Shown one piece after another: positions 32,808 to 42,569 of a stretch of DNA of 64,000 bases. The position numbers and the translations under genes are program-made. Source of the DNA: Bacteroidota bacterium (GTDB taxonomy: Bacteria; Bacteroidota; Bacteroidia; Bacteroidales; F082); assembly GCA_018830105.1 (NCBI GenBank), contig JAHJTC010000014.1:43716-107715 (forward strand), given 5' to 3'. The notes beneath the pieces were generated by a model. The model saw only the letters and a program-made list of their open reading frames with translations, was not told where the DNA came from and searched no databases. How positions within the stretch are numbered: the first letter of the stretch is position 1; the number at the start of each line of letters is the position of its first letter.

Positions 32808-35432
32808 TTAAAGATTCTTTTCCGGGTAAAGCGCGTTCCACCATTCAGGCTGATTTTTGAGGTAAAAATCATACCAGGCCAGGATGGATTGCTGCCATAA
32901 ACGGCGTTTTTTGTAATCCACAATGTGGTGATCCTGCCCTTCAATCTCGACGTATTCAACAGTCTTTCCCAATAACTTCAGGGCGGTGTAAAGCTGAATG
33001 CTTTCACCCTTAGGCACATTGGTGTCGCTTCCACCATGCAGCAATAACAAAGGCGTGCTAACCTTGTCGGCATGGAACAGCGGACTTTGTTCGGTATAGA
33101 GTTCCTTGTTATTCCAGGGGAAATTATTCGCTGTAGCTGTTGCGCTGTACAAATAACCCCAATAGCCTTCGCCCCAATAGGATGAAATAGAGCTGATGCC
33201 TGCATGAGCGATAGCGGCCGAAAACAGGTCGGTTCGGGTAGCCAGAAGCATGGTCATAAATCCGCCATAAGATGCGCCTATGCAGCCGATGGCAGTGCTA
33301 TCGATAAAGGCGTTGGAGCGGTAAAAATGCTTGGTGCCTTCAATTATTTCATCAGCAACCGTGATTCCCCAGTTGTTTACATGTCGTGCCGAAAATTCCT
33401 GTCCAAAACCGGTAGCTCCCGAAGGAATTATAACATAAACCACATAGCCATGCGCTGCAAAAAGGTTTTTGGGGTAACGGCCCCGAAAGCTTCTGTCGAT
33501 AGGGTTGGTGCCTCCGTAATAATAAACGATAAGCGGGTACTTTTTATCAGGGTCAAACTGTGGCGGATAATAGACGTGCCCTGGAATCAGGTCTCCCTCT
33601 TGGGTGTTGAAATTCCAGTCATTCGTTTGTCCAAATCGTACGTTCTCAAAATCAGCTGCTTCCGGATCAGCAACCAGGCTTTCTTGCTGTGAATCCAGCT
33701 CCTTTAAAAAGGCTTTCTCGGGTGTGCTAATAGACGATCCGTCGTAAATAAGCAAAGCCTTGTCATTGGCCAGATCAAAGCCATTAACAACATCAACGGC
33801 GGTTTTTAGGGGCGTAAATGTTTTGCCAACAGGATCATATTTCACGAGTCTTTTGTAGGATTGATCTTCTGTTCTGAAATAGATCATGTCATCAAATTGA
33901 CTCCACACGGCATCAAGAATTTTAGGATCGAATGATGTGGTGATGGCGTCAAGCTTTTTGCTTTGCAGCTCATAGATATAGGCCTGGGTGTCGTAATCGT
34001 TAGGGATTACGTTTTCCGGCACATCTTTTCCTGCATCTCCAAATAGCAGCGGACCGCCTGTTAGCAGGATTTTTTTTCCATCGGGACTAAATTTCGCATT
34101 GGCACTATAATTGGAAATCCATAGCGTATCGATGGTCATTTGATTCAGATCGAGCAGCATCATATATTGTTTGCTGTAAGGACGTTGGCTGTAATCGGGC
34201 TCGGATTGACTGATGAGTATCTGGTCAGAAACAGGAGAGATGTCGTGTAGCTGTGTGCTAAGCTTGCCACTGCTAAGCTGTCGGTGTTGTCCGCGCTCTA
34301 AGTCATAATAAAACAATTGTGACCTGCTGCGCCACCAAGGCCAGCGGTCAGCTATGTCTTCGAGCTTTTTCAGACCGGTCTTTTCATCTTCGGCTTTAAA
34401 CTGTTTGCTGTAGAATATTCCTCCACCTTTTGGGTCAATACGATAGAATCCCATATCGCTTATGTTGTCAACGATCAGCTTGTCCTCACCCTTATCCAGC
34501 GAATGAAGCCACAAACTGCTGTTGTCTTTTTCGGAAAGACGGTAAAAGAAAGCCGCTTCTTTGGGGTGAAATTTCAGCTGTTTGCGCGAGCTGTGTCGCG
34601 TGCTGTATATTGTTTGTTGTTCGGGTAGTTGCACGATTTCAGTCCAGGAGGATTGATCACCATCCGGCTTGGTAGTTTCGCTGTAGGCGATCATCATGTA
34701 ATTTCCTGAGGGATGGAGCGCTACACCTTGTAGCCTTTTGCCTTCGAGTAGCAATTCCAGGTTCATCCTTTTTTCCGGACTGATAGTCCAGTTTGCAGTG
34801 TATTCGGCTTTTTGTGTGTAACCGAGCTTTATCTTCCAGTCGCTCTCAAAATGTTTGTCGTAAAGGCTTTTAATCAAAAAGAAATGCTTGCCGGGTGTTA
34901 GTTTTATTTTTTTTGATTTGGTCGTTGTTTCACCTTTTTTTGTAACATTTTCAATAGCCAGCTGTTGTTCGCCATCCACAAATAATACAGCCAGGCCGCT
35001 TGTTTCAAGCTCAAATTCAAATTCGGCAAAACGTTCTGTTTCAAGATATCCGCTTATCAGCGTCCATGCTGTTTGCTGCTTTTTAGGCAGGTTAAAAATC
35101 ACAAATCCTGATTTAGTAGCCTGTAATTTTTGCCAAAGTGGGGCATTTGTCAACTGATTATCAAGGGGGAATCCTCCTTTGGCCTGGCTGTAAGCGGCTC
35201 CGGGCAGTTGATCCAAGAGTTGCTTGTAGTTTACGGTATCGCCGTTTATATCAGGTGTTTTGCTAAAGGCAGGCCATATAACTGCCTGCGGTTCAATAGC
35301 TAACCAGGAATCAGCAATAAATGTTGTGGCGCTTTCCTGTGCGTTGACCAGCGGAAAATTAAAAAGCATCACGAGCATGAGCATAAACAGCGGGCTGCTG
35401 CTGAGTGCACTTTTTGTAGTGTTTTGTTTCAT
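32808..35432 (-). CDS. Secreted S9-family prolyl oligopeptidase
   Basis: An 874-residue exported peptidase with a signal peptide (1-31, LVNAQE). The middle is a beta-propeller-like region with FSPDGKKILLTGGP and related repeats. The C-terminal alpha/beta-hydrolase domain has the nucleophile Ser721 in GASYGGFMT, Asp803 in HGGSDTNVP and His835 in GQDHH, the triad of S9 (DPP IV/acylaminoacyl) peptidases. Probably a periplasmic peptidase releasing peptides from protein. A lone gene with 154 bp upstream. Confidence 0.93.
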   Translation of the reverse strand: MKQNTTKSALSSSPLFMLMLVMLFNFPLVNAQESATTFIADSWLAIEPQAVIWPAFSKTPDINGDTVNYKQLLDQLPGAAYSQAKGGFPLDNQLTNAPLWQKLQATKSGFVIFNLPKKQQTAWTLISGYLETERFAEFEFELETSGLAVLFVDGEQQLAIENVTKKGETTTKSKKIKLTPGKHFFLIKSLYDKHFESDWKIKLGYTQKAEYTANWTISPEKRMNLELLLEGKRLQGVALHPSGNYMMIAYSETTKPDGDQSSWTEIVQLPEQQTIYSTRHSSRKQLKFHPKEAAFFYRLSEKDNSSLWLHSLDKGEDKLIVDNISDMGFYRIDPKGGGIFYSKQFKAEDEKTGLKKLEDIADRWPWWRSRSQLFYYDLERGQHRQLSSGKLSTQLHDISPVSDQILISQSEPDYSQRPYSKQYMMLLDLNQMTIDTLWISNYSANAKFSPDGKKILLTGGPLLFGDAGKDVPENVIPNDYDTQAYIYELQSKKLDAITTSFDPKILDAVWSQFDDMIYFRTEDQSYKRLVKYDPVGKTFTPLKTAVDVVNGFDLANDKALLIYDGSSISTPEKAFLKELDSQQESLVADPEAADFENVRFGQTNDWNFNTQEGDLIPGHVYYPPQFDPDKKYPLIVYYYGGTNPIDRSFRGRYPKNLFAAHGYVVYVIIPSGATGFGQEFSARHVNNWGITVADEIIEGTKHFYRSNAFIDSTAIGCIGASYGGFMTMLLATRTDLFSAAIAHAGISSISSYWGEGYWGYLYSATATANNFPWNNKELYTEQSPLFHADKVSTPLLLLHGGSDTNVPKGESIQLYTALKLLGKTVEYVEIEGQDHHIVDYKKRRLWQQSILAWYDFYLKNQPEWWNALYPEKNL

Positions 35433-35587
35433 AAGAAGGATTTAACTTGGTTTTTTATTGAGACGGTTTGCTATCCTCAAAGGAGGAATCCGTTTAACAG
35501 CTACAAAAATATTATTTTTAGCATTAAAACAGCGCTTATCGACAAAGCTCAGTTAATATACTAATTTAATGCAACTGAAAAGTTTAC

Positions 35588-36490
35588 TTAGTAAGGTTTT
35601 GGAGGCAATTCGGGGAAGGGTTTCTTTACATCGGGTTTTTGTTGGGGATTTTTGAAGGGATTGGTGCTGTTATTTTTGTCCTCTCCCATTGTGATTTCTA
35701 TAATGCGTTCGAGCATGGCAGGCTGGTAGTCGTCAGCCGGCTGAAAAAGGCTCAAAGGTATTGTGCTGTTATTTAGTTGGACAACTTCTGAAACACTTGC
35801 CCCAAAAGGTGTTGGAATCAATGACTTCAGGATAAATTGTTCCGATGCCAGCGACTGGTATTGCTGATAATTGCGGTGAGCCGAGACCCGCGAAGGCGGA
35901 TTAAACAGGGCAATCATTCGTATAAGCTTTTGCTTGTCAATATCCGTATAGGGATTTACTGCTTTTGTTGTCCAAACACGTTCCAATAAAATGCTGTCGG
36001 CATAAAACTCACTTATTTCGGTTGGGTATTTCAATAAACTGTCGCTGCTGTTGAGCTGGATCATTTGGATGGGGTTTAGGCTGTCGCTCTCAAATTCTCC
36101 TGCACGAAAGCGTGCCAGTTGTGCTGCGAAACTGCTGTCGTTTTCTTCCCGAATGGATGGCGGCATCTGTGCCATCAGCTGCTCAACCTGCTGTTGCAGC
36201 CTGTTGCTGATGGCTTGTCTTAAACTGTCGGGGTGTCCTGTCCAGAAAAGCTGATGCTCAGGAAATATTAAGGTGATGGTTTCGTTTTCCATATCAATCA
36301 CAAACACTGATCGGGCTGTTTCGATGCGCAATAGCTGGCCTTCGATAAAAATGGTCTGACTTCCGAAATTGCCTAAGCCATCTTCCTGCTGTTCAATAAT
36401 CAGCCAACCAGCCTTCGCTGATAGTGACGAAAAAACCAGCATTGACATGATTAACAAAAAATTCAAAAGACTTATTCTTATGCTTCTCAT
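35588..36490 (-). CDS. Exported protein of unknown function (DUF4412-like)
   Basis: A 300-residue protein starting at ATG 36490 (MRSIRIS) with a signal peptide ending SAKA; the longer frame to 36541 would put 17 residues before it. The visible domain starts WLIIEQQEDGLGNFGSQTIF and contains FVIDMENETITLIFPEHQLFW, resembling the DUF4412 family that is common in Bacteroidota exported proteins. The C-terminus is Pro/Lys-rich (NPQQKPDVKKPFPELPPKPY). Function unknown. Confidence 0.7.
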   Translation of the reverse strand: MRSIRISLLNFLLIMSMLVFSSLSAKAGWLIIEQQEDGLGNFGSQTIFIEGQLLRIETARSVFVIDMENETITLIFPEHQLFWTGHPDSLRQAISNRLQQQVEQLMAQMPPSIREENDSSFAAQLARFRAGEFESDSLNPIQMIQLNSSDSLLKYPTEISEFYADSILLERVWTTKAVNPYTDIDKQKLIRMIALFNPPSRVSAHRNYQQYQSLASEQFILKSLIPTPFGASVSEVVQLNNSTIPLSLFQPADDYQPAMLERIIEITMGEDKNNSTNPFKNPQQKPDVKKPFPELPPKPY

Positions 36491-36742
36491 CAATGTTTTT
36501 TGAAGGCCTGCTATTCGATGCAGCGCAATACGCAGGGTCATTATTGCTTCAAAAGTACATGATTTTTTTGTATGCTATTAAATTCGTAGAAACTACAGAA
36601 TCAGGAGAATTGTATGGCATGGACAAACAAAGCAATTTTTTCTGCTTACTATAATTGTGACTCAATTCGGAAATAAGAGGTGTTCATTTTTGAGAAGAAA
36701 TGAAAAAATTGTAAGCATAGGCATTTATTTGAGGAAAAAAAC

Positions 36743-36751
36743 TACTTTTGC
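36743..36751 (+). promoter_or_regulatory. -7 box of the TPR gene
   Basis: TACTTTTGC fits the Bacteroidota -7 consensus TAnnTTTG(C), about 20 bp before the chosen ATG at 36772. No convincing -33 element was found, and the position supports the downstream start over the one at 36748. Confidence 0.55.
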
Positions 36752-36771
36752 ACTTCAAAATTGTAAATGAT

Positions 36772-37464
36772 ATGGCAAATAACAAAGGACTTGAAAAGGG
36801 CGACGAACGTCTGGAAAGTGTTGAAGAAGCATTAAGTAAGTCGGAACTGTTTATCGTTAATAACCAGAAAACGCTGATCAGTATAATCACTATACTCATC
36901 GTTATCGTTTTAGGATACTTTGGTGTGAACAAATATTATATTCAGCCTAACGAGAAAGAAGCTCAAACGCAGATGTTTATGGCAGAGTGGTATTTTGAAG
37001 CTGACTCCTTGAACAAAGCCCTCTATGGCGATGGTAACAACCTGGGTTTCATCGATATTATCGATGAGTACAGCTTTACTGATGCCGGAAATCTTGCAAA
37101 GTATTATGCAGGGATTTCATTGCTCAAACAAGGCGAATTTGAAGAAGCCGTTGACTACCTGAAGGAATTCAATTCCGATGATCATATTGTTGCGGCAATG
37201 GCAATGGGTGCGCTTGGCGATGCCTATCTGGAGCTGAATAGACAAGCCGATGCTGCCAGCCAATACGAAAAAGCTGCTGATCATAAAGCCAATGAATTAA
37301 CAAGCCCAATGTATCTCTTCAAAGCAGGCCAAACCTACGAGCTGATGGGAGAAAACAAAAAGGCCCTGAATATCTACGAGCAAATTAGTCGCGAGTATCC
37401 TTCAACGACCGAAGGTCGCCTGATGGAGAAATATATCGCACGATTGGAAGCTTCTGAAAAATAA
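36772..37464 (+). CDS. Membrane-anchored tetratricopeptide repeat protein
   Basis: A 230-residue protein from ATG 36772 (MANNKGLE); the frame opens at 36748, but that ATG lies inside the probable promoter. A single transmembrane helix at about 36-55 (TLISIITILIVIVLGYFGVN) is preceded by a short acidic cytoplasmic tail, so most of the protein is outside the cytoplasm. TPR-like helices follow (AKYYAGISLLKQGEFEEAV, AMGALGDAYLELNRQADAAS, MYLFKAGQTYELMGENKKAL). This is the YfgM-like or tol-associated arrangement, a scaffold for envelope proteins. It ends before a strong terminator. Confidence 0.88.
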   Translation: MANNKGLEKGDERLESVEEALSKSELFIVNNQKTLISIITILIVIVLGYFGVNKYYIQPNEKEAQTQMFMAEWYFEADSLNKALYGDGNNLGFIDIIDEYSFTDAGNLAKYYAGISLLKQGEFEEAVDYLKEFNSDDHIVAAMAMGALGDAYLELNRQADAASQYEKAADHKANELTSPMYLFKAGQTYELMGENKKALNIYEQISREYPSTTEGRLMEKYIARLEASEK

Positions 37465-37484
37465 TTAAGTTTAAGGTGTTAGTG

Positions 37485-37514
37485 ACCTGATTCCTTCGGG
37501 AGTCAGGTTTTTTT
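37485..37514 (+). terminator. Rho-independent terminator after the TPR gene
   Basis: A 10-bp stem (ACCTGATTCC with one wobble against GGAGTCAGGT) has a TTCG tetraloop and is followed by a run of seven T. Confidence 0.9.
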
Positions 37515-37585
37515 ATGCCTGAGAGAGTCGTAAATAATTGATGTGAAATTTTTAAATTAACGCATTTCAGTTTAATTTTGACCCT

Positions 37586-38560
37586 ATGAACCCATCCGGC
37601 AAAAAGGCCCGCATCGTATTTTTTGGCACACCTGAATTTGCTGCTTCGCAGCTTAAAGCCATTTTTGCTGCAGGGCATCAGGTAGCTGCTGTTGTTACAG
37701 CACCCGATAAACCCGCAGGGCGGGGAAAGAAAATCCAGCAGTCGGCGGTAAAACAGCTGGCCGAAAAGCTTCAAATAAAAGTACTACAGCCCTTAAACCT
37801 GAAAGACCCTGATTTCATTCAGGAGTTAAGACAGCTTAAGGCTGATATTTTTGTTGTGGTGGCATTCAGAATGCTGCCCGAACTAGTGTGGAGCATGCCT
37901 CCTCGGGGAACCTTTAACCTGCACGCTTCATTGCTGCCAAATTATCGTGGTGCTGCTCCCATCAACTGGGCAATTATCAATGGAGAAAAGGAGACCGGGC
38001 TGACTACTTTTTTCATCAACGAAAAAATAGATGAAGGGAAACTCATCCTGCAGCAAGAAATGATGATTGGTCCGGAGGAAAATGCCGGAAGCTTGCACGA
38101 TCGCATGATGCATCAAGGCAATGCACTTGTAACAGAAACGATACAATTGATATTAGCAGGCAATCCCAAGCTTCAGCCACAGCCGGAAAGTGCGATGCTT
38201 AAACCTGCGCCAAAGATTTATAAACCTGATTGTGCAATACAGTGGCAGTTGCCAATAAATAAGGTGTATAATCAAATCAGAGGATTGTCGCCTTACCCGA
38301 CAGCTTATACCGATTTGATCAATGAGGAAGGAAATGTATTAAGGATAAAAGTTTACGATGCTAAAATTGAGAAAGAAAAGCCCGAAGAAAGCCCATTAAG
38401 CCTTTTGACAGACAATAAAACTTTTCTAAAAGTTGCATTGGCTGATGGCTATTTAGTCTTGCTTAATATTCAGCTGCCGGGCAAGAAAAATCTAAAAACC
38501 CCTGAATTATTGAAAGGATTTAAGTTTGATGGTAAATGGCAGGTTTTTCTAGAAAAATAA
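37586..38560 (+). CDS. fmt: Methionyl-tRNA formyltransferase
   Basis: A 324-residue enzyme that formylates initiator Met-tRNA using 10-formyl-tetrahydrofolate. It has the N-terminal RIVFFGTPEFAASQL, the catalytic region FNLHASLLPNYRGAAPINWA (Asn and His of the formyl-transfer site), TTFFINEKIDEGKLI with the catalytic Asp, and the C-terminal domain (IRGLSPYPTAYTDL). Full length. A -7-like TAATTTTG only 6 bp before the ATG would imply a leaderless message. Confidence 0.97.
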   Translation: MNPSGKKARIVFFGTPEFAASQLKAIFAAGHQVAAVVTAPDKPAGRGKKIQQSAVKQLAEKLQIKVLQPLNLKDPDFIQELRQLKADIFVVVAFRMLPELVWSMPPRGTFNLHASLLPNYRGAAPINWAIINGEKETGLTTFFINEKIDEGKLILQQEMMIGPEENAGSLHDRMMHQGNALVTETIQLILAGNPKLQPQPESAMLKPAPKIYKPDCAIQWQLPINKVYNQIRGLSPYPTAYTDLINEEGNVLRIKVYDAKIEKEKPEESPLSLLTDNKTFLKVALADGYLVLLNIQLPGKKNLKTPELLKGFKFDGKWQVFLEK

Positions 38561-38679
38561 TTTTTCGATCATTGATCAGCTGAAAGGCTTGTAGAACCTC
38601 AAAAAATCAAGAATTGTGCAATATTTATCAACAATTTTTACCTTTTATCAACAATTTACTAGCTTTTTTGAATAAATAC

Positions 38680-38709
38680 TTGCAATCATTTATTAAAAAG
38701 CTATATTTG
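38680..38709 (+). promoter_or_regulatory. HU gene promoter (-33 and -7)
   Basis: TTG at 38680-38682, a 19-bp spacer and TATATTTG at 38702-38709 match the Bacteroidota housekeeping promoter. Forty bases separate it from the HU start. Confidence 0.75.
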
Positions 38710-38748
38710 TGCGGTATTCAACCAATTTTTTAACTAAAATCTAAGAGT

Positions 38749-39021
38749 ATGAACAAAGCAGAATTAATTGACGCAATGGCTCAAGAAGCCGATTTGACAA
38801 AAGCTGATGCAAAAAAAGCACTAGATGCTTTCATCAACGCCACAACAAAAGCACTAAAAGAAAGTGACAGAGTTGCTTTAGTAGGATTTGGTTCTTTCTC
38901 TATTTCGAAGAGAGCTGCCAGAAAAGGTCGTAACCCACAAACTGGTAAAGAAATCAACATTGCTGCTAAAAAAGTAGTAAAGTTTAAACCAGGTAGCGAA
39001 CTAGCTGATGCCGTTCAATAA
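38749..39021 (+). CDS. HU-family DNA-binding protein
   Basis: A 90-residue histone-like protein. It shows the dimerisation helices ([20 protein letters not shown]) and the DNA-binding arm ([20 protein letters not shown], ending [14 protein letters not shown]), the HU signature. It binds and bends DNA as a nucleoid protein. Codon use is that of a highly expressed gene, and it has a strong promoter and terminator, so it is a single transcription unit. Confidence 0.97.
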   Translation: MNKAELIDAMAQEADLTKADAKKALDAFINATTKALKESDRVALVGFGSFSISKRAARKGRNPQTGKEINIAAKKVVKFKPGSELADAVQ

Positions 39022-39038
39022 ATTTCTACCTTAAACTG

Positions 39039-39073
39039 AAAAAGCGTCCTGAAAATCTCAGGACGCTTTTTTT
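39039..39073 (+). terminator. Rho-independent terminator after HU
   Basis: An AAAAGCGTCCTGA/TCAGGACGCTTTT stem of at least 13 bp, a 5-nt loop and a T run, about 20 bp after the HU stop. Confidence 0.92.
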
Positions 39074-39145
39074 ATGCCTCTGAAGGATTAGGTTTTGGAT
39101 AATGGACTTTATAACTGTTTAGATTTTTTTTTCGCCTGAATTGTT

Positions 39146-39153
39146 TATATTTG
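39146..39153 (+). promoter_or_regulatory. -7 box of the NAD(P)HX repair gene
   Basis: TATATTTG fits TAnnTTTG, 16 bp before the ATG at 39170. The upstream T-run has no clear TTG. Confidence 0.5.
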
Positions 39154-39169
39154 TCTAAAAATCAGACCT

Positions 39170-40675
39170 ATGAAAATATTGACTGTTGAACAAATACGAC
39201 AAGCAGATACTTTCACGATTGAGCATGAACCAATTTTATCAGTCGATTTGATGGAAAGGGCTGCCAATCAGGTTTTTGAATGGATTAGAAAGCGTTTGCA
39301 ACCACATTCGCAGGTGATGATTTTTGCCGGAACAGGAAATAATGGAGGCGATGGGCTGGTGCTTGCACGCTTACTTATCGAAAATGGATACAGTGTCACC
39401 ACTTGCCTTGTTTGGTTTTTAGACAAGCTGAGCCCTGATTGCGAAACCAATCTCCAAAGGCTGAAAGAACTGACTGATGCCAAAATTGTTGATGTACATC
39501 AGGAAGCTGATCTGCCGGTGCTGACCGAAGACGCTATTGTTGTGGATGCCCTGTTTGGATCGGGGCTCAACAAGCCTTTGAAAGGAATTGCTGCTGATAC
39601 GGTAAAACTGATCAATGGAGGCCGGAATGTTGTAGTCGCGATAGATATACCTTCGGGTCTGTATGCGGATAAGGCCGTCGATGCGAAACGAGAAACTGTG
39701 CTGGAGGCAGATTATACCATTAGCTTTGAGTTTCCGAAGATGGCTTTTTTATGGCCTGAGAATGATCGTTTTGTCGGACGCTGGGAAGTGCTGCCTATCG
39801 GATTGCATACAGGTTTTACGCAAGCCGTTCAAACGCCCTTTACCCTGATAGATGCTGCGCAAATCCAGCCTTTTCTTAAGAAAAGAGCAAAATTTTCGCA
39901 TAAAGGAACCTATGGGCATGCGCTGCTTATTGCAGGATCAGCAGGTAAAACTGGTGCTGCAATACTTTCGGCACGCGCCTGCCTGCGCACAGGAGCTGGA
40001 TTGTTGCACGTTCACTTGCCCGGCAAAGCACAAATTCCCATGCAGTCGGCCCTCCCCGAAGCCATGATAAGTATGGATTCGAATGCGGATCATTTCAGTG
40101 AGCTGCCTGAGTTGGCTCCATTCAACACTATTGCGATAGGGCCGGGGCTAGGCATGCATGATGATTCTGTACAAGCGCTCAAGCTATTAATTCAGCAGAG
40201 CCGGCATCCACTTATTTTAGATGCCGATGCTTTAAATATATTGAGCGAAAATAGAACCTGGCTGGCTTTTTTGCCAAAAAACAGCATACTAACGCCTCAT
40301 CCGGGCGAATTTGAGCGCTTGGCCGGATCCTGGTCGGATAGTTTTGAGCGGCTGGAGTTGCAGCGTCAGCTATCGTTGAAATTTGGAATCATCATTATCC
40401 TTAAAGGCGCGCACAGCTGTGTTACACTACCCGATGGGCAAGCTGTTTTTAATACTACCGGAAACCCGGGTATGGCGACTGCAGGAAGCGGTGATGTGCT
40501 TACAGGAATGCTTACCGGCTTGCTGGCGCAGCAATACAGTCCGATGCAGGCCGCCTTATTGGCCGTTTACCTGCATGGTGTTGCCGGTGATCTGGCAGCA
40601 GAAAAACTTGGGATGGAGTCCGTTATCGCTTCCGATATCGTTTATTGTATCGCGAAGGCGTTTAAAAGTCTGTAA
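39170..40675 (+). CDS. nnr: Bifunctional NAD(P)HX epimerase / ADP-dependent NAD(P)HX dehydratase
   Basis: A 501-residue fusion. The N-terminal epimerase (1-215) has FAGTGNNGGDGLVLARLL and VVDALFGSGLNKPL. The C-terminal ribokinase-like dehydratase (about 235-501) has HALLIAGSAGKTGAA, IGPGLGMHD, LTPHPGEFERL and the ATP/ADP site GNPGMATAGSGDVLTG. It repairs damaged NADHX and NADPHX back to usable cofactor. Length and motifs are normal. It converges on parE with a 5-bp gap. Confidence 0.96.
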   Translation: MKILTVEQIRQADTFTIEHEPILSVDLMERAANQVFEWIRKRLQPHSQVMIFAGTGNNGGDGLVLARLLIENGYSVTTCLVWFLDKLSPDCETNLQRLKELTDAKIVDVHQEADLPVLTEDAIVVDALFGSGLNKPLKGIAADTVKLINGGRNVVVAIDIPSGLYADKAVDAKRETVLEADYTISFEFPKMAFLWPENDRFVGRWEVLPIGLHTGFTQAVQTPFTLIDAAQIQPFLKKRAKFSHKGTYGHALLIAGSAGKTGAAILSARACLRTGAGLLHVHLPGKAQIPMQSALPEAMISMDSNADHFSELPELAPFNTIAIGPGLGMHDDSVQALKLLIQQSRHPLILDADALNILSENRTWLAFLPKNSILTPHPGEFERLAGSWSDSFERLELQRQLSLKFGIIIILKGAHSCVTLPDGQAVFNTTGNPGMATAGSGDVLTGMLTGLLAQQYSPMQAALLAVYLHGVAGDLAAEKLGMESVIASDIVYCIAKAFKSL

Positions 40676-40680
40676 AATTA

Positions 40681-42540
40681 TTAAGCTGTGAGTTTATCGG
40701 GCTCAAGTTCGTCTTCCAGCCTAAGATTGTCGATGATAAATTTTTGACGTTCGGGGGTATTTTTTCCCATATAAAACCCTAAGATTTCCGGAATGGAAAG
40801 CTCGCGTTTCAGGATAACCGGTTCGAGGCGCATGGTAGCACCGATAAAGAAGCGGAATTCGTCCGGTGAGATTTCTCCAAGGCCTTTAAAGCGGGTGATT
40901 TCTGGATTCGTTCCTATCTTTTTTAAGGCTTTTACGCGCTCGTCTTCCGAATAACAATAAATGGTTTCCTTTTTGTTACGAACCCTGAATAAGGGTGTTT
41001 GCAATATATACAGATGACCGCTTTTGACCAAATCGGGATAAAATTGCAGGAAGAAAGTAAGCAGGAGCAAACGGATGTGCATGCCATCAACATCGGCATC
41101 AGTGGCTATAACGATATAGTTGTAACGCAGATTTTCAAGTGATTCGTCAATGTTAAGCGCAGCCTGAAGCAGGTTAAACTCTTCGTTTTGATAAACGATT
41201 TTTTTGCTCAGGCCATAACAGTTTAGTGGTTTTCCCTTGAGGCTAAACACAGCCTGTGTTTGCACATCGCGGCTTTTGGTAATACTTCCCGAGGCTGAAT
41301 CGCCCTCGGTGATAAACAGGGTAGATTCTAAACGCTTTTCGTGATTGGTATTTAAGTGAAGCCGACAGTCGCGTAGTTTTTTATTGTGCAAACTGGCTTT
41401 TTTCACGCTTTCACGGGCAAGCTTTTTAATGTTGGCCATGTCTTTGCGTTCGCGCTCACTTTGCATAATTTTGAGATGCAGCGCTTCAGCAATCTCCGAA
41501 TTCATATGCAGGAAGTTATCCAGATTGCGCTTGACGATATCACCAATAAAATTACGTACGGTTTGACCGCCCTGCTCAATATATTGCGACCCAAGTTTGG
41601 TTTTTGTTTGTGATTCAAAAACCGGTTCCTGCACTTTGATGCTGATGGCTGCTACCAGCGAGGTGCGGATGTCGGAAGTGTCGTAGTCTTTGCCATAAAA
41701 CTCTCTGATTGTTTTTACGAGCGCTTCTCTGAACGCATTTTGGTGGGTGCCGCCTTGTGTGGTGTGCTGCCCATTAACAAAGGAGTAATACTCTTCGCTG
41801 TAAGCATTATTGGCGTGTGTAAAGGCGCACTCAAAATCATCTTCGCGGATATGAATTATAGGATAAACCATACGCTCCGGTCCTGCAATATTGCGTTCCA
41901 GCAGGTCGAGTAAGCCATTCTTGGCCTGAAACTTTTGTCCGTTGAAAACGATGGTCAAGCCATTGTTGAGGAACACATAGTTCCACATCATTTCTTCAAT
42001 ATATTCGTGCAAATAGCGGTATTGCCCAAAAATTTCTTCATCAGGAATAAAGCTGATCAGGGTGCCTGGTCGGCTGTCGTTGGGCTCAAGTGGATGGTCA
42101 TTAACGATTTCGCCTTTTCGGTATTCAACGATTTTAGTTTTTTCTTCGCGAATAGACTGCGCCTTGAAGTAAGATGCCATAGCATTTACCGCTTTCGAGC
42201 CTACGCCATTGAGTCCAACGGCTTTCTTGAAAACTTTGCTGTCGTATTTGGCTCCGGTATTGATTTTGCTCACGCAATCGATTACTTTCCCCAATGGCAT
42301 GCCTCGTCCGTAGTCACGCACCGAAACGAGACTTTCCTGCACGTTTACCTCAATGGTTTTCCCGTGCCCCATCACAAACTCGTCTATGCTGTTGTCGATG
42401 ATCTCTTTCAGTAACACATAAATACCGTCATCGTGCGAGGTGCCATCTCCCAATTTTCCAATATACATACCCGGCCTGAGCCTGATATGCTCTTTCCAGT
42501 CTAGCGTCCTGACGCTATCATCCGTATAGTTTTCCGACAT
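40681..42540 (-). CDS. parE: DNA topoisomerase IV subunit B
   Basis: A 619-residue type II topoisomerase ATPase subunit. The GHKL ATPase motifs are [29 protein letters not shown] and [12 protein letters not shown]. The Toprim domain has [13 protein letters not shown] and the metal-binding [14 protein letters not shown]. The C-terminal [11 protein letters not shown] is ParE/GyrB-like. The length of about 620 and the [19 protein letters not shown] segment fit the Bacteroidota ParE group more than GyrB (about 650). No parC lies next to it here, since the downstream neighbour is the convergent nnr gene. It decatenates chromosomes with ParC. Confidence 0.9.
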   Translation of the reverse strand: MSENYTDDSVRTLDWKEHIRLRPGMYIGKLGDGTSHDDGIYVLLKEIIDNSIDEFVMGHGKTIEVNVQESLVSVRDYGRGMPLGKVIDCVSKINTGAKYDSKVFKKAVGLNGVGSKAVNAMASYFKAQSIREEKTKIVEYRKGEIVNDHPLEPNDSRPGTLISFIPDEEIFGQYRYLHEYIEEMMWNYVFLNNGLTIVFNGQKFQAKNGLLDLLERNIAGPERMVYPIIHIREDDFECAFTHANNAYSEEYYSFVNGQHTTQGGTHQNAFREALVKTIREFYGKDYDTSDIRTSLVAAISIKVQEPVFESQTKTKLGSQYIEQGGQTVRNFIGDIVKRNLDNFLHMNSEIAEALHLKIMQSERERKDMANIKKLARESVKKASLHNKKLRDCRLHLNTNHEKRLESTLFITEGDSASGSITKSRDVQTQAVFSLKGKPLNCYGLSKKIVYQNEEFNLLQAALNIDESLENLRYNYIVIATDADVDGMHIRLLLLTFFLQFYPDLVKSGHLYILQTPLFRVRNKKETIYCYSEDERVKALKKIGTNPEITRFKGLGEISPDEFRFFIGATMRLEPVILKRELSIPEILGFYMGKNTPERQKFIIDNLRLEDELEPDKLTA

Positions 42541-42553
42541 GTCTTGCTTTTTT

Positions 42554-42562
42554 GCAAAAGTA
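42554..42562 (-). promoter_or_regulatory. -7 box upstream of parE
   Basis: The minus strand reads TACTTTTGC (TAnnTTTG with C), about 14 bp before the parE ATG and overlapping the short gap after the ion channel gene. Confidence 0.5.
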
Positions 42563-42569
42563 CTTTTTT

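Noticed and set aside
37573..37580. TAATTTTG as an fmt promoter
   Set aside because: It is only 6 bp before the ATG and has no spaced -33 element; listed only as a remark in the fmt entry.
40681..42540. GyrB instead of ParE
   Set aside because: Length and the Toprim-linked motifs fit the ParE group better, but absence of a neighbouring parC leaves some doubt.
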